Positions 53,966 to 62,828 of a stretch of DNA of 64,000 bases are shown piece after piece (within the stretch, counting starts at the first letter, position 1; each line of letters opens with the position of its first letter). Under the pieces are notes generated by a model. It was not told the origin of the DNA. It did not search any database and worked only from the letters and a program-made list of their open reading frames with translations. The translations under genes were made by a program, and so were the position numbers. Location: positions 1 to 64,000 of the forward strand of contig NZ_PQSS01000003.1 of assembly GCF_002920535.1 (NCBI RefSeq). The letters run 5' to 3'. This DNA comes from Streptomyces sp. Ru71 (GTDB lineage: Bacteria > Actinomycetota > Actinomycetes > Streptomycetales > Streptomycetaceae).

Positions 53966-54400
53966 ATGAGCACCAGCGATCCCAGGACCGTCGTCATCCG
54001 CTACGTCGAGGCCGTCCGCGACGGCGACGCCGACGTCATCCACGACAGCTTCGCCACCGACGCGACCTGGCACTACCCGGGCCGTCTGCCCGTCTCGAAG
54101 GTGTGGCGCGGCCGCGACGAGATCGTCGACGAGTTCCTCGGCAGCATGGGGACCGTCTTCGTCCCCGGCACCGTGGAGATCGAGCTGGTCGGCACGATCG
54201 CCGAGGGCGACCGCGTGGTGGCCGAATGGACCTCCAGGGCGACGACCGTCCATGGCGGCCGCTACGACAACCGCTGCCTCGGGATCTTCACGGTCCGCGA
54301 CGGGAAGATCGTCTCCGTCGTCGAATACGCCGACACCGAGCATGTGGCCGCGACGCTCTTCCCGGGCCATGCCGCCCAACGGCCTGTCGGCGGCCAGTGA
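53966..54400 (+). CDS. SnoaL-like (NTF2 fold) protein
   Basis: 144 residues from ATG 53966, with GAAGGAG 11 bases upstream. The NTF2-like cone fold is indicated by VVIRYVEAVRDGDADVIHDS, FATDATWHYPGRLPVSKVWR, IELVGTIAEGDRVVAEWTSR and IFTVRDGKIVSVVEYADTEH. The family contains polyketide cyclases and limonene-epoxide-hydrolase-like enzymes. His and Asp residues in the pocket are present but the substrate is unknown. It follows the quinone reductase gene as a second operon member. Confidence 0.82.
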   Translation: MSTSDPRTVVIRYVEAVRDGDADVIHDSFATDATWHYPGRLPVSKVWRGRDEIVDEFLGSMGTVFVPGTVEIELVGTIAEGDRVVAEWTSRATTVHGGRYDNRCLGIFTVRDGKIVSVVEYADTEHVAATLFPGHAAQRPVGGQ

Positions 54401-54410
54401 TTCAGGCAGG

Positions 54411-54440
54411 TGGCCGGGACGGGGCCACGGCCGGTTTTTG
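54411..54440 (+). terminator. Probable terminator with T run
   Basis: GGCCG and CGGCC arms (with TGGCC/GGCCA as an alternative pairing) are followed by GGTTTTTG, one of few T runs in the window. It lies 11 bases past the SnoaL stop. Confidence 0.45.
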
Positions 54441-54553
54441 TCCCCGTACCAGGTCGCAAAGGGCCAGGTCAGCGGCGTGAGGCGGTGGCCGCCGGCCTGA
54501 TCTGTGCCGGTGGCCACAGCGAACGGGCCGTCCGTGGGCCCATACTGAGGACG

Positions 54554-54775
54554 ATGACAAAGCCTCCTGCACCGAAGCGTCATTTGCCCACCAGCCCCTT
54601 CAAGGCCCCGGTCGCACCGGCTCCCAAGCACTTCGCCGTGGGCGACCAGGTCACACACGACATGTACGGCCTCGGCCGGGTCGTCGGCATCGAGGAGGGA
54701 ATCGCGGCGCACGTGGACTTCGGCTCGGCGCAGATGCGGATCCTGAGCCCGTACAACAAGATGACCAAGCTGTAG
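54554..54775 (+). CDS. Small CarD/KOW-like barrel protein
   Basis: 73 residues from ATG 54554 (MTKPPAPKRHLPTSPFKAPV). After a Pro/Lys-rich N terminus, KHFAVGDQVTHDMYGLGRVV and GIEEGIAAHVDFGSAQMRIL form a short SH3-like barrel, as in the RNA-polymerase-interacting domain of CarD/TRCF proteins. This suggests contact with RNA polymerase or nucleic acid but without the DNA-binding part of CarD. The homology is by fold pattern only. It is followed 8 bp later by a doubtful short gene. Confidence 0.68.
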   Translation: MTKPPAPKRHLPTSPFKAPVAPAPKHFAVGDQVTHDMYGLGRVVGIEEGIAAHVDFGSAQMRILSPYNKMTKL

Positions 54776-54783
54776 AACCCGCT

Positions 54784-54993
54784 GTGCCCGGTCACGGCAC
54801 CCCAGGCCCGTCCAGGGACCTGCAACGAAAGCGAGACCTCCCCATCGACCCGACGTCGCTGTTCTCCGCACCGGAAGGGCAACCCCGCTCCTCCACGGCA
54901 GCGTCGCCGCCTCCGGCGACCAATCCTTTCCAGGCCCCCGACTTCGGGGACGACGAGACCTGGCAGACCGAGGACGTGCCAGAACCGGCCTAG
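54784..54993 (+). CDS. Short hypothetical protein
   Basis: 69 codons from GTG 54784 with no clear ribosome site. The second half has strong coding character (third-position GC) and an acidic end (NPFQAPDFGDDETWQTEDVP). The first 17 codons are less convincing, so the true start may be internal. It lies in tandem with the CarD-like small gene. No family is recognised. Confidence 0.4.
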   Translation: MPGHGTPGPSRDLQRKRDLPIDPTSLFSAPEGQPRSSTAASPPPATNPFQAPDFGDDETWQTEDVPEPA

Positions 54994-55164
54994 GGCGTAC
55001 GGCCTCGGCGGGGGCCGGTTCTCGGCGGGAGCCGGCTCTCGCGGGCCGGCCCGGGGAAAGTCTGTCCCGGCGGCGACACATATCCGGGCCCGCCGGCGTT
55101 AGGGTCGGGGTACGGGTGCCCTGCGTGCCCGGGGTCTGCTGCCGTTTCCCGAGACGAAGGTGCC

Positions 55165-55503
55165 ATGCCCGCTGAGAACGCCCCTGCCTCCGGGAACCTC
55201 GACGACGACGACTACCCGGCCTACACCATGGGGCGGGCCGCCGACGTCCTCGGGACCACGCCCGCCTTCCTGCGGGCCGTCGGGGAAGCGCGGCTGATCA
55301 CCCCGCTGCGCTCGGAGGGCGGTCACCGCCGGTACTCGCGCCGTCAGTTGCGCATCGCCGCCCGGGCCCGTGAACTCGTCGACCAGGGCACTCCCGTCGA
55401 GGCCGCGTGCCGCATCGTCTCGCTGGAGGACCAGCTCGACGACGCCCTCCGGCTGAACCGGGAAATGCGGCGCAGGCTCGACGAGCACGGACTGAATATC
55501 TAG
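55165..55503 (+). CDS. Small MerR-type HTH regulator
   Basis: 112 residues from ATG 55165. An acidic N terminus is followed by a MerR-like winged helix: AYTMGRAADVLGTTPAFLRA, VGEARLITPLRSEGGHRRYS, RRQLRIAARARELVDQGTPV, then a helix VSLEDQLDDALRLNREMRRR ending at HGLNI. There is no effector domain, so it is likely a constitutive or partner-controlled DNA-binding protein. Position upstream of the cold shock gene is conserved in Streptomyces as I recall. Confidence 0.82.
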   Translation: MPAENAPASGNLDDDDYPAYTMGRAADVLGTTPAFLRAVGEARLITPLRSEGGHRRYSRRQLRIAARARELVDQGTPVEAACRIVSLEDQLDDALRLNREMRRRLDEHGLNI

Positions 55504-55734
55504 TCCCGCCGGTGCAGAAATACGGGCCGCACCGGGGTGAGGATTTTCGCGACGCGTCCGAAAAACATGAGGCCCTGCGCCCGGCCATGTGTTAACGTGA
55601 TAGCAGTTGCAGTTTTGATTGCCGCAGACTTGTTTTTTTGCAGAGCTTTCCGGGTTTCCCGGAGGGGTGATCATCCCGGCGACTCGGACCCGTAAAGTGC
55701 GGCGTCCGGCACTGCCCCCCAAGGGAGATTCAAT

Positions 55735-55938
55735 ATGGCATCTGGCACCGTGAAGTGGTTCAACGCGGAAAAGGGCTTCGGCTTCATCGAGCAGGACGGT
55801 GGCGGCGCTGACGTGTTCGCCCACTACTCGAACATCGCCACCAGCGGCTTCCGCGAGCTTCAGGAAGGCCAGAAGGTTACCTTCGACGTCACGCAGGGCC
55901 AGAAGGGCCCGCAGGCCGAGAACATCGTTCCCGCCTGA
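55735..55938 (+). CDS. Cold shock protein (CspA family)
   Basis: 67-residue single-stranded nucleic-acid chaperone: [20 protein letters not shown] with RNP1 (KGFGFIEQ), then RNP2 (VFAHYSNI). A long leader (231 bases without a gene, 55504-55734) includes T-rich and A-rich runs unusual for this genome (TTGTTTTTTTG near 55632), as expected for a cold-shock 5' leader. AAGGGAGATTCAAT precedes the ATG. A strong terminator follows. The next gene is a DEAD-box helicase, a common functional partner. Confidence 0.96.
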   Translation: MASGTVKWFNAEKGFGFIEQDGGGADVFAHYSNIATSGFRELQEGQKVTFDVTQGQKGPQAENIVPA

Positions 55939-55956
55939 CGCTGACGCATCATGACG

Positions 55957-55981
55957 CTGGGGCCCGCGCTGCGGGCCCCAG
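55957..55981 (+). terminator. Cold shock gene terminator
   Basis: Perfect 11-bp stem CTGGGGCCCGC / GCGGGCCCCAG with loop GCT, 19 bases after the stop. Confidence 0.85.
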
Positions 55982-56140
55982 CTCATTGCTTTCCGGGACC
56001 TGCCCGGATTTTCGACAGTCCTGGCTTCGGTACGCGAGGCCCGGCTGTGCACATTTCATTCGGCTCATTCCTGTGAATCCGGGGGCGACTCCCGCCGCTG
56101 AACGGAATTCCTCGGTGCGCCGCATCGAGGAAGGTTCCTC

Positions 56141-57619
56141 ATGAACCGCACCCGTCGCGCCGGCGGCAGTTCCGGCCGTTTCCGCACGGACCGGAGCACC
56201 CGGCAGCAGAACCCCCGTCCGGCCACCGGACGAAAGAGCCGGCCCGCGGCTCGCTCCACCGCACGCCCGCAGGAGTTCACCCTCCCGGTCACCCTCACCG
56301 AGCCGCTGCCGGCGGCCGAGACGTTCGCCGAACTGGACATGCCCGCCCGTCTGCTGGCCGCGCTCGGCGCGGAGGGCGTGAGCGTGCCCTTCCCGATCCA
56401 GGCGGCCACGCTGCCGAACGCGCTCGCCGGACGAGACGTACTCGGACGCGGGCGGACAGGCTCGGGCAAGACGCTCGCCTTCGGCCTGGCCGTGCTGGCC
56501 CGGCTGGACGGGCAGCGGGCCCAGCCCCGGCAGCCGCTGGCCCTCGTCCTCGTCCCGACCCGGGAACTGGCCCAGCAGGTCACCGACGCGCTCGCCCCCT
56601 ACGCCCGCGCGCTGCGGCTGCGGCTCGCCACCGTGGTCGGCGGCATGTCGATCGGCCGCCAGGCGACGGCGCTGCGCGGCGGCGCCGAGCTCCTCGTGGC
56701 GACACCCGGCCGGCTCAAGGACCTCATAGAGCGCGGGGACTGCCGGCTGGACCAGGTCGCCGTCACCGTCCTGGACGAGGCCGACCAGATGGCCGACATG
56801 GGCTTCATGCCGCAGGTGACCGCGCTGCTCGACCAGGTCGGCCCCGGCGGGCAGCGGCTGCTGTTCTCGGCCACCCTGGACCGCAACATCGACCTGCTGG
56901 TGCGCCGCTATCTGCACGACCCCGTGGTCCACTCGGTCGACCCGTCCGCGGGCGCCGTCAGCACCATGGAGCACCATCTGCTGCACGTGCACGACGACGA
57001 CAAGCACACCACCGCCACCGAGATCGCCGCCCGCGACGGGCGCGTGATCATGTTCCTGGACACCAAGCACGCGGTCGACCGGCTGGTCAAGCAGCTGCTG
57101 GCGGTCGGTGTGCGGGCCTCGGCCCTGCACGGCGGCAAGTCCCAGCCGCAGCGCAACCGGACGCTCGCCCAGTTCAAGGACGGCCAGGTCACGGCTCTGG
57201 TGGCGACCAACGTCGCCGCCCGAGGCATCCATGTCGAGGGCCTCGACCTCGTCGTCAACGTCGACCCTCCCGGCGACCACAAGGACTATCTGCACCGCGG
57301 CGGCCGTACCGCCCGGGCCGGCGAGTCCGGCACCGTCGTCACCCTCGTCCTGCCGCACCAGCGCCGGTCGATGGACCGGCTGATGGCCGACGCCGGCATC
57401 ACCGCGAGCAGCGTCCGCGTCCGTCCGGGCGAGGCCGAGCTGCAGCGCATCACCGGCGCGCGCACCCCCTCCGGCGTGCCCGTCACCATCGCCGTGCCGG
57501 CCGCCGAGCCGAGCCGCCGTACGGAGCCCTCCGGACGCGGACGCAGGGGACGGGCGGGCGGCCGAACCGGCGGGTCCGGCACCCGGTCCCGCCGCTCGGC
57601 CCCGAGGCGCACCCCCTGA
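56141..57619 (+). CDS. DEAD-box RNA helicase
   Basis: 492 residues. A basic N-terminal extension (about 50 residues) precedes the Q motif (FAELDMPARLLAALGAEGVS with PFPIQ). Walker A is GRGRTGSGKTLAF, motif Ia VPTRELAQQV, motif II VLDEADQMADMG, motif III LFSATLD, and late motifs ALVATNVAARGIHVEGLDLV and YLHRGGRTARAGESG. The C terminus is Arg/Gly-rich (RGRRGRAGGRTGGSGTRSRR), typical for RNA binding. It probably acts in ribosome assembly or RNA remodelling at low temperature, with the cold shock gene upstream. Confidence 0.93.
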   Translation: MNRTRRAGGSSGRFRTDRSTRQQNPRPATGRKSRPAARSTARPQEFTLPVTLTEPLPAAETFAELDMPARLLAALGAEGVSVPFPIQAATLPNALAGRDVLGRGRTGSGKTLAFGLAVLARLDGQRAQPRQPLALVLVPTRELAQQVTDALAPYARALRLRLATVVGGMSIGRQATALRGGAELLVATPGRLKDLIERGDCRLDQVAVTVLDEADQMADMGFMPQVTALLDQVGPGGQRLLFSATLDRNIDLLVRRYLHDPVVHSVDPSAGAVSTMEHHLLHVHDDDKHTTATEIAARDGRVIMFLDTKHAVDRLVKQLLAVGVRASALHGGKSQPQRNRTLAQFKDGQVTALVATNVAARGIHVEGLDLVVNVDPPGDHKDYLHRGGRTARAGESGTVVTLVLPHQRRSMDRLMADAGITASSVRVRPGEAELQRITGARTPSGVPVTIAVPAAEPSRRTEPSGRGRRGRAGGRTGGSGTRSRRSAPRRTP

Positions 57620-57638
57620 CCCGCACGAGGAGAAGCCC

Positions 57639-58051
57639 TTGACGCAGATCCCGCTCCACCCCGGACAGCCGGCCGGCAACGCCGACGGCACCGGCCTGAC
57701 CGCCCGTGACGCCATGCACGCCACCGGTGGCCCCACGTGGACGATCACATGACCGTCGACGTGGCCCTGGCCGTGCTCATCAGCGCCCGTGTCCCGCATC
57801 TGCTCCTGCAGGACGACGACGGGCGGTGCGCGGGCCTGGTCACCCGGGCCCAGCTCTCCGCGCACCGCGGCGGCTCCTGGTACAGCGACCGGACGCGGCT
57901 GCGGGACATCCCGCTCGACCGCGGTCCGTTCACCCCGTCGGTGGCCGGGCTCGGCGAGGCGGAGGCCGCCATGCGGGTCCGGACGCTGGACGTGTCCCCG
58001 GTGGTCGACGAGCACGGTTACGCCCTGGGCGTCCTCGCTCTGCCCTGCTGA
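57639..58051 (+). pseudogene. CBS domain protein, single-base frameshift
   Basis: The TTG start at 57639 has GAGGAGAAG just upstream. The first frame gives TQIPLHPGQPAGNADGTGLT and ARDAMHATGG. The second frame continues VDDHMTVDVALAVLISARVP, HLLLQDDDGRCAGLVTRAQL and TLDVSPVVDEHGYALGVL. Adding one C to the CCCC run at 57731-57734 joins them into about 137 codons with paired CBS motifs, like Streptomyces CBS proteins near helicase genes. CBS pairs bind adenosyl ligands. Either a homopolymer sequence error or a real frameshift; the second-frame GTG at 57737 could still yield a short product. Confidence 0.75.
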
Positions 58052-58082
58052 GCGTCGTCGTACGGCCGTCGCCGGCGCGATC

Positions 58083-58106
58083 GGCGTCCACCGATCGGTG
58101 GACGCC
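58083..58106. promoter_or_regulatory. Perfect 24-bp palindrome upstream of the MMPL transporter
   Basis: GGCGTCCACCGA followed by its exact complement, no spacer, 57 bp before the transporter start. The symmetric core TCCACCGATCGGTGGA resembles TetR-type operators. It could alternatively be the CBS-gene terminator, though a loopless stem is unfavourable. Confidence 0.6.
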
Positions 58107-58162
58107 AGGTTCAACCCGTCACCTCTGTCTGCCAACCGCCCTGGCCAGCAAGGCTTTTGGGC

Positions 58163-60361
58163 ATGAACTCACTCACTGTGCGCATGGCGCGTTGGAGTGC
58201 CCGGCATCCCTGGCGGGCCATCGTCGGCTGGCTCGTGTTCGTGGTGCTGTGCCTGGGGGCCGGCAGTGCCGTCGGCACACACAACGCGACGACGGCCGAC
58301 TACCGGGTCGGCGAGGCCGGGCGGGCGGAGGCGATGGCCGCCGAGGGGCATCTGGAGCGCAGGTCCACCGAGCAGGTGCTGATCTCGGCCCGGTCGGGGG
58401 CCTTCGACCGGAGCGCGGCCGATGCCGCCGCGCGGGACCTGACCGCCCGGATGCGGCGGCTGCCCGAGGTGGCGGACGTGGCCGACCCGCAGCTGTCGAA
58501 GGACCGCTCGATCCTCATGGTCGAGGTGGCCCTCAAGGGCGAGGAGCGCGACGCCAAGGACAAGGTCGGCGCGCTGACCGAACAGACCGAGGCCGTCGGG
58601 AAGGCGCACCCGGGGCTGCTGCTGGAGGAGACCGGCTCGCCCTCCATCAGCAAGGGGGTCGACCAGCAGCGCGGCGACGACCTGGCGCTCTCGGAGCGGA
58701 TCACGCTCCCCATCACCCTGGTCACCCTGCTGGTCGTCTTCGGGTCCGTGACCATGGCCGGGGTGCCGCTGCTGCTGGCGCTGTCCTCGATCGCGGCGGC
58801 CGTCGGGCTGTCGATGGTGGCGTCCCACGTCTCCCCCGACGCCGGGGTCGGCACGAACGTCATCCTGATGATCGGCCTCGCGGTCGGCGTCGACTACACG
58901 CTCTTCCACCTCAAGCGGGAGCGGGAGGAGCGGGCCCGCTCGGGCGGCCGGCTGAGTTCCGAGGCGCTGGTGGAGCTGGCCGCGGCGACCTCGGGCCGGG
59001 CGGTCGTGGTGTCCGGGCTCGCGGTCGTGGCGTCCACGGCGACGCTGTATCTGGCCGCCGACGTCATCTTCTCCTCGCTGGCCACCGGCACGATCGTGGT
59101 CGTCCTGGTCGCGGTGGCCAGTTCCCTGACGGCGCTGCCCGCGCTCCTGGTCAAGCTGGGGCAGCGGCAGGAGCGCCGGGAGCGGCGCCGCGCCGAGCGC
59201 GGGAAGGCGCCGCGGCGGACGCGGGGTGACGGCGGCGGCCGTGTGTGGGGGGCTCTGCTGCGGCCCGCGAGCCGGCACCCGCTGGCCACCCTGTGCGTCT
59301 CCGTGCTCGCCCTGCTCGCGCTCGTCACCCCGCTGGCCGGGCTGAAGATCACGGAGATGAGCCGGGACACGCACTCCCGCGACATCCCCGCCATGCGCGT
59401 GTACGACCGGCTCAACGAGGCGTTCCCGGAGCACCGGGTCACCCACCAGGTCGTCGTACGGGCCGACGCCGCGCACGCGGGCGAGGTCGGCGCGGCACTG
59501 CGCGAGCTGGCCCGGCGTGCCGGTGACGACCCGCTGTTCGCCGGCGCCTCGCCCGTCCGGACGTCCGCCGACCGGCGGATCAGCACCCTGGAACTGAAGG
59601 TGCCCCACCTGGGCAACTCCGAGCAGGCGTACGACTCCCTCGACCATCTGCGGGACGACTACCTGCCCGCGACCGTGGGCCGGGTCGCCGGCGCGGAGTT
59701 CGGGGTGAGCGGGGACGTCGCCCGGTACACCGACTATCCCGCTCACCAGAACGGCAAACTGCCCCTGGTGCTGGGCGCGTTGCTGCTGGTCACCTTCCTG
59801 ATGACCACGTACGCGTTCCGTTCGGTGGTGCTGGGGGTGATCGGTGTCGCTCTGAACCTGCTGTCCGCGGCGGCGTCGCTCGGGCTGCTCGTCCTGGTGT
59901 TCCAGGGGACCTGGGCCGAGGGACTGCTGGACTTCCACTCCACGGGGTCCATCGGCTCCCGGGTGCCGCTGTTCCTCTTCGTGATCCTGTTCGGGCTGTC
60001 GATGGACTACCAGGTGTTCGTGGTGAGCCGGATCCAGGAGGCGGTGCGCGCCGGCGTGGAGACACGGCGGGCCGTGCTCGACGGGATCCGCCGCTCGGCG
60101 AGCGTGGTGACGAGCGCGGCGGTGGTGATGACGACCGTCTTCGTGAGCTTCGTCTTCCTGCACATCATCGAGATGAAGCAGATCGGCTTCGTCCTCGCCG
60201 CGGCCGTGCTGCTCGACGCCTTCGTCGTCCGGATCATGATCCTGCCCTCGGCGATGCTGCTGCTCGGGGAGGCGAGTTGGTGGCCGGGGCGGGCAGCGGT
60301 TGCCACGGCGGCGGCCTCGGCCCGAACGGCCGACGGGCGGCCGGTGGTCGACGTACGTTGA
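58163..60361 (+). CDS. MMPL-family RND transporter
   Basis: 732 residues from ATG 58163 (MNSLTVRMARWSARHPWRAI). It has twelve predicted helices in two halves, with proton-relay motifs GLAVGVDYTLFHLKRERE in the first and FGLSMDYQVFVVSRIQE in the second. Extracellular loops follow helices 1 and 7. Actinobacterial MMPL proteins export lipids or peptides or efflux drugs. The substrate is unknown. Its stop overlaps the ATG of the histidine kinase gene, so transporter, kinase and regulator form one operon. Confidence 0.92.
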   Translation: MNSLTVRMARWSARHPWRAIVGWLVFVVLCLGAGSAVGTHNATTADYRVGEAGRAEAMAAEGHLERRSTEQVLISARSGAFDRSAADAAARDLTARMRRLPEVADVADPQLSKDRSILMVEVALKGEERDAKDKVGALTEQTEAVGKAHPGLLLEETGSPSISKGVDQQRGDDLALSERITLPITLVTLLVVFGSVTMAGVPLLLALSSIAAAVGLSMVASHVSPDAGVGTNVILMIGLAVGVDYTLFHLKREREERARSGGRLSSEALVELAAATSGRAVVVSGLAVVASTATLYLAADVIFSSLATGTIVVVLVAVASSLTALPALLVKLGQRQERRERRRAERGKAPRRTRGDGGGRVWGALLRPASRHPLATLCVSVLALLALVTPLAGLKITEMSRDTHSRDIPAMRVYDRLNEAFPEHRVTHQVVVRADAAHAGEVGAALRELARRAGDDPLFAGASPVRTSADRRISTLELKVPHLGNSEQAYDSLDHLRDDYLPATVGRVAGAEFGVSGDVARYTDYPAHQNGKLPLVLGALLLVTFLMTTYAFRSVVLGVIGVALNLLSAAASLGLLVLVFQGTWAEGLLDFHSTGSIGSRVPLFLFVILFGLSMDYQVFVVSRIQEAVRAGVETRRAVLDGIRRSASVVTSAAVVMTTVFVSFVFLHIIEMKQIGFVLAAAVLLDAFVVRIMILPSAMLLLGEASWWPGRAAVATAAASARTADGRPVVDVR

Positions 60362-61566
60362 TGGGCATGACCGCTGTGACCGCTCCCCTGGCCGACGCCT
60401 TCTGGGCGACGTCGCTGCGCCGCTGGAACACGGTGTGCTGGGCGCTGTTCGGCGCCATGGCCGTCGGGCTGGTGACGACGGCTCCGCCCGGCGGGAGCAA
60501 GTACACGGCGCTGGCGCTGCTCAGCTGCGTGGTGCTGTGCTACGCGGTGCTCGACCGCTTCCCGGGCAATCGGGTGGTACGGCCGCAGGTGTACCTGTCG
60601 GTGCTGGTCCTGTCGCTGGCCGGGCTGGCGTATCTGGGCAGCAGCTATGCGGCGCTGTTCATGGTGACGCTGCCGCACTACTGGATGTTCGGGCGTACCC
60701 CGCGGGCCTCGATGGGTTTCCTCGGGCTCGCCACGGGGGCCACGCTGGCCGGGAGCGTGGTGCGGCAGGGCTGGTCGGCAAAGTTCTTCGGCGAGACGCT
60801 GGTGTCCACCCTGATCGTCGTCGCGGTCGGCGTGCTGATCGGCCTGTGGGCGCACTCGGTCGTCGCGCAGAGCAGCGAACGGGCCCGGCTGATCGAGGAG
60901 CTGGAGCGGACGCAGGCGCGTCTTTCGGAGGCGTACCAGCGCCAGGGCGCGGCCGACGAACGGGAACGCATCGCACGGGACATCCACGACACGCTCGCGC
61001 AGGGCTTCGCCTCGATCATCGTCCTGGCGGAGGCGGCCCGGGCGGGGATGTCCGACGATCCGGCGCGCAGTGCCCAGCAGCTGCGCTCGATCGAGTCCAC
61101 CGCCCGGGACAACCTGGCCGAGGCCCGTGAGCTGGTCGCCTCGGCCGGGCAGCCGGGCCCCGGCCGGGTGGTGTCCGGTTCGGTGGCGCGGACTCTGCGC
61201 CGCACGCTGGACCGCTTCGCGGAGGACACCCAGCTCACCGTGGACGCCGACCTGGCCGACCTCGACTGCGACCAGCAGACCCGGATCGCGCTGCTGCGCT
61301 GCACCCAGGAGTCGCTGGCCAACGTGCGCAAGCACGCGCGCGCGTCCACGGTCGGCGTGGTGCTGGCCCGGCGGCCGCACGCGGTGGAGCTGGAGATCAC
61401 CGACGACGGGACCGGGTTCGTGGTGGAGGAGTCGACGGGCTTCGGGCTGGACGGCATGCGCAAACGACTGGCGGAACTGGGCGGGAGGCTCACGGTGACG
61501 AGTTCGGTGGGCGACGGGACGCGCGTCCTGGCGATGATCCCGGTGGCGGACGAGGGGGAGGCATGA
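60361..61566 (+). CDS. NarL-type sensor histidine kinase
   Basis: 401 residues. The ATG at 60361 overlaps the MMPL stop; ATG 60367 is alternative. Five or six membrane helices form the N-terminal half (TVCWALFGAMAVGLVTTAP onward). Then the HisKA_3 phosphoacceptor ERERIARDIHDTLAQGFASI (His about 205) and a HATPase domain (ESLANVRKHARASTVGVV, ITDDGTGFVVEE, GFGLDGMRKRLAELGG). Small extracytoplasmic loops suggest an intramembrane-sensing kinase. It overlaps the response regulator gene (ATGA). Likely senses a stress that the MMPL transporter relieves. Confidence 0.92.
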   Translation: MGMTAVTAPLADAFWATSLRRWNTVCWALFGAMAVGLVTTAPPGGSKYTALALLSCVVLCYAVLDRFPGNRVVRPQVYLSVLVLSLAGLAYLGSSYAALFMVTLPHYWMFGRTPRASMGFLGLATGATLAGSVVRQGWSAKFFGETLVSTLIVVAVGVLIGLWAHSVVAQSSERARLIEELERTQARLSEAYQRQGAADERERIARDIHDTLAQGFASIIVLAEAARAGMSDDPARSAQQLRSIESTARDNLAEARELVASAGQPGPGRVVSGSVARTLRRTLDRFAEDTQLTVDADLADLDCDQQTRIALLRCTQESLANVRKHARASTVGVVLARRPHAVELEITDDGTGFVVEESTGFGLDGMRKRLAELGGRLTVTSSVGDGTRVLAMIPVADEGEA

Positions 61567-62222
61567 GCGAAGGCGCGCTGCGCATCGTCGTGGTGGACGA
61601 CCACACCGTGATGCGTGCCGGAGTAGTCGCCCTGCTCGCCGGCGAGGACAGCATCGAGATCGTCGGCGAGGCGGGCGACGGACGTGCGGCGCTGGACCTG
61701 GTGGAGCGGTTCGACCCCGATGTGGCCCTGGTCGACCTGCGGATGCCCGTCCTGGACGGGGTGGCGACGACGACCGAGATCGTCGCCCGGTATCCGCGCA
61801 CCCGGGTGCTGATCCTGACGACGTACGACACGGACGTGGAGATCGAACGCGGGGTGGAGGCCGGGGCCATCGGCTACCTGCTCAAGGACACCACGCGCGA
61901 GCAGCTCGTCGACGCCGTGCACGCGGCGGCGCGCGGGGAGACGGTGCTCGCTCCCCGGGTGGCCGCGAAACTGGTGGCGCGGATGCGCCGGCCGGCCCAG
62001 GAGCCGCTGACCGACCGCGAGACCGATGTGCTGGAGGCGGTGGCCGACGGCCTCACCAACGCCGAGATCGGCCGGCGCCTGGTCATCGCCGAGGCCACGG
62101 TGAAGACCCATCTGCTGCGGCTGTTCGCCAAGCTCGACGTGAACGACCGTACGAGGGCGGTGGTGGTGGCGATGGAGCGAGGGCTCCTGCCCCGGCCGCC
62201 TGTGCCGGGGACGGCCGACTGA
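61563..62222 (+). CDS. NarL/LuxR-family response regulator
   Basis: 219 residues. Receiver domain: IVVVDDHTVMRAGVVALLAG with acidic pair, phosphoacceptor Asp in VALVDLRMPVLDGVATTTEI and Lys in GYLLKDTTREQLVDAV. The C-terminal LuxR HTH is PLTDRETDVLEAVADGLTNA and EIGRRLVIAEATVKTHLLRL. It is the partner of the overlapping kinase gene and the last gene of the operon; it probably activates the MMPL promoter. Confidence 0.94.
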   Translation: MSEGALRIVVVDDHTVMRAGVVALLAGEDSIEIVGEAGDGRAALDLVERFDPDVALVDLRMPVLDGVATTTEIVARYPRTRVLILTTYDTDVEIERGVEAGAIGYLLKDTTREQLVDAVHAAARGETVLAPRVAAKLVARMRRPAQEPLTDRETDVLEAVADGLTNAEIGRRLVIAEATVKTHLLRLFAKLDVNDRTRAVVVAMERGLLPRPPVPGTAD

Positions 62223-62278
62223 GGCCGGGGGCAGGCGGCAGCGGCGGCTCCTGAGCGGTCGTCACGTTCCGGCGCGGC

Positions 62279-62734
62279 TCATGTCTCCGAGCGCAGCTCC
62301 TCGGCCGCGTCGTGGTAGGCCCGCGTGGCGCGGGTGAAGTAGTCGAACAGGACGCTCAGCTGGTCGGGGGTGTAGCCGGCCAGGATCTCGCCGATCCTCT
62401 CCCGCGCGGGGGCCATGGCGCGGTCCAGTGCGGCGGGGTTGCCCACCGGTTCGACGATCACCTTGCGGCGGTCCTCCGGGTCGGGGGCGCGGCGGACGTA
62501 GCCGGCCTGTTCCAGGCGGTCGATCAGCCGGGTGGTCGGGCCGGTGGTCAGACCGGTGCGTTCGGACAGTTCGCCGGGGGACATCGGGCCCGTGAGCTGA
62601 AGGATGTTCAGCGCGTACAGGTCGGTGGCGCCCAGTTCGCACGCGCGGGCGCTGGCGTGGCCGTGCAGCATCACGGCGCTGAGGTAGCGGCGGTAGGTCT
62701 CATGGGCGTCACCACGCGCGGGGGGCGTTGACAC
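62279..62734 (-). CDS. MarR-family regulator
   Basis: 151 residues from GTG 62734, with AAGGAG 11 bases upstream; the earlier in-frame GTG 62746 lies inside that ribosome site. Winged helix: ATDLYALNILQLTGPMSPGE, LSERTGLTTGPTTRLIDRLE, QAGYVRRAPDPEDRRKVIVE (DRR wing motif). Flanking helices form the dimer. It is divergent from the SnoaL-type gene across a small inverted repeat, so local control is likely. Confidence 0.9.
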   Translation of the reverse strand: MSTPPARGDAHETYRRYLSAVMLHGHASARACELGATDLYALNILQLTGPMSPGELSERTGLTTGPTTRLIDRLEQAGYVRRAPDPEDRRKVIVEPVGNPAALDRAMAPARERIGEILAGYTPDQLSVLFDYFTRATRAYHDAAEELRSET

Positions 62735-62757
62735 GGTGCCTTGCACTCCTTAATCTC

Positions 62758-62775
62758 TTCCTCAGAGAAGAGGAA
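62758..62775. promoter_or_regulatory. Inverted repeat between MarR and SnoaL genes
   Basis: TTCCTC-AGAGAA-GAGGAA, within the divergent 94-bp gap and just upstream of the MarR gene. The A/T-richer surroundings (GCAGATACTTCATAG) look like a promoter. Candidate MarR operator. Confidence 0.5.
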
Positions 62776-62828
62776 TCCTGAAAGCAGATACTTCATAGAC
62801 GAAGCTACCACTCGGAGGCAGCGCAGTG

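Noticed and set aside
55949..58135. 728-codon minus-strand frame across the helicase and CBS genes
   Set aside because: It is antisense to a clear DEAD-box helicase and shows no recognisable motif.
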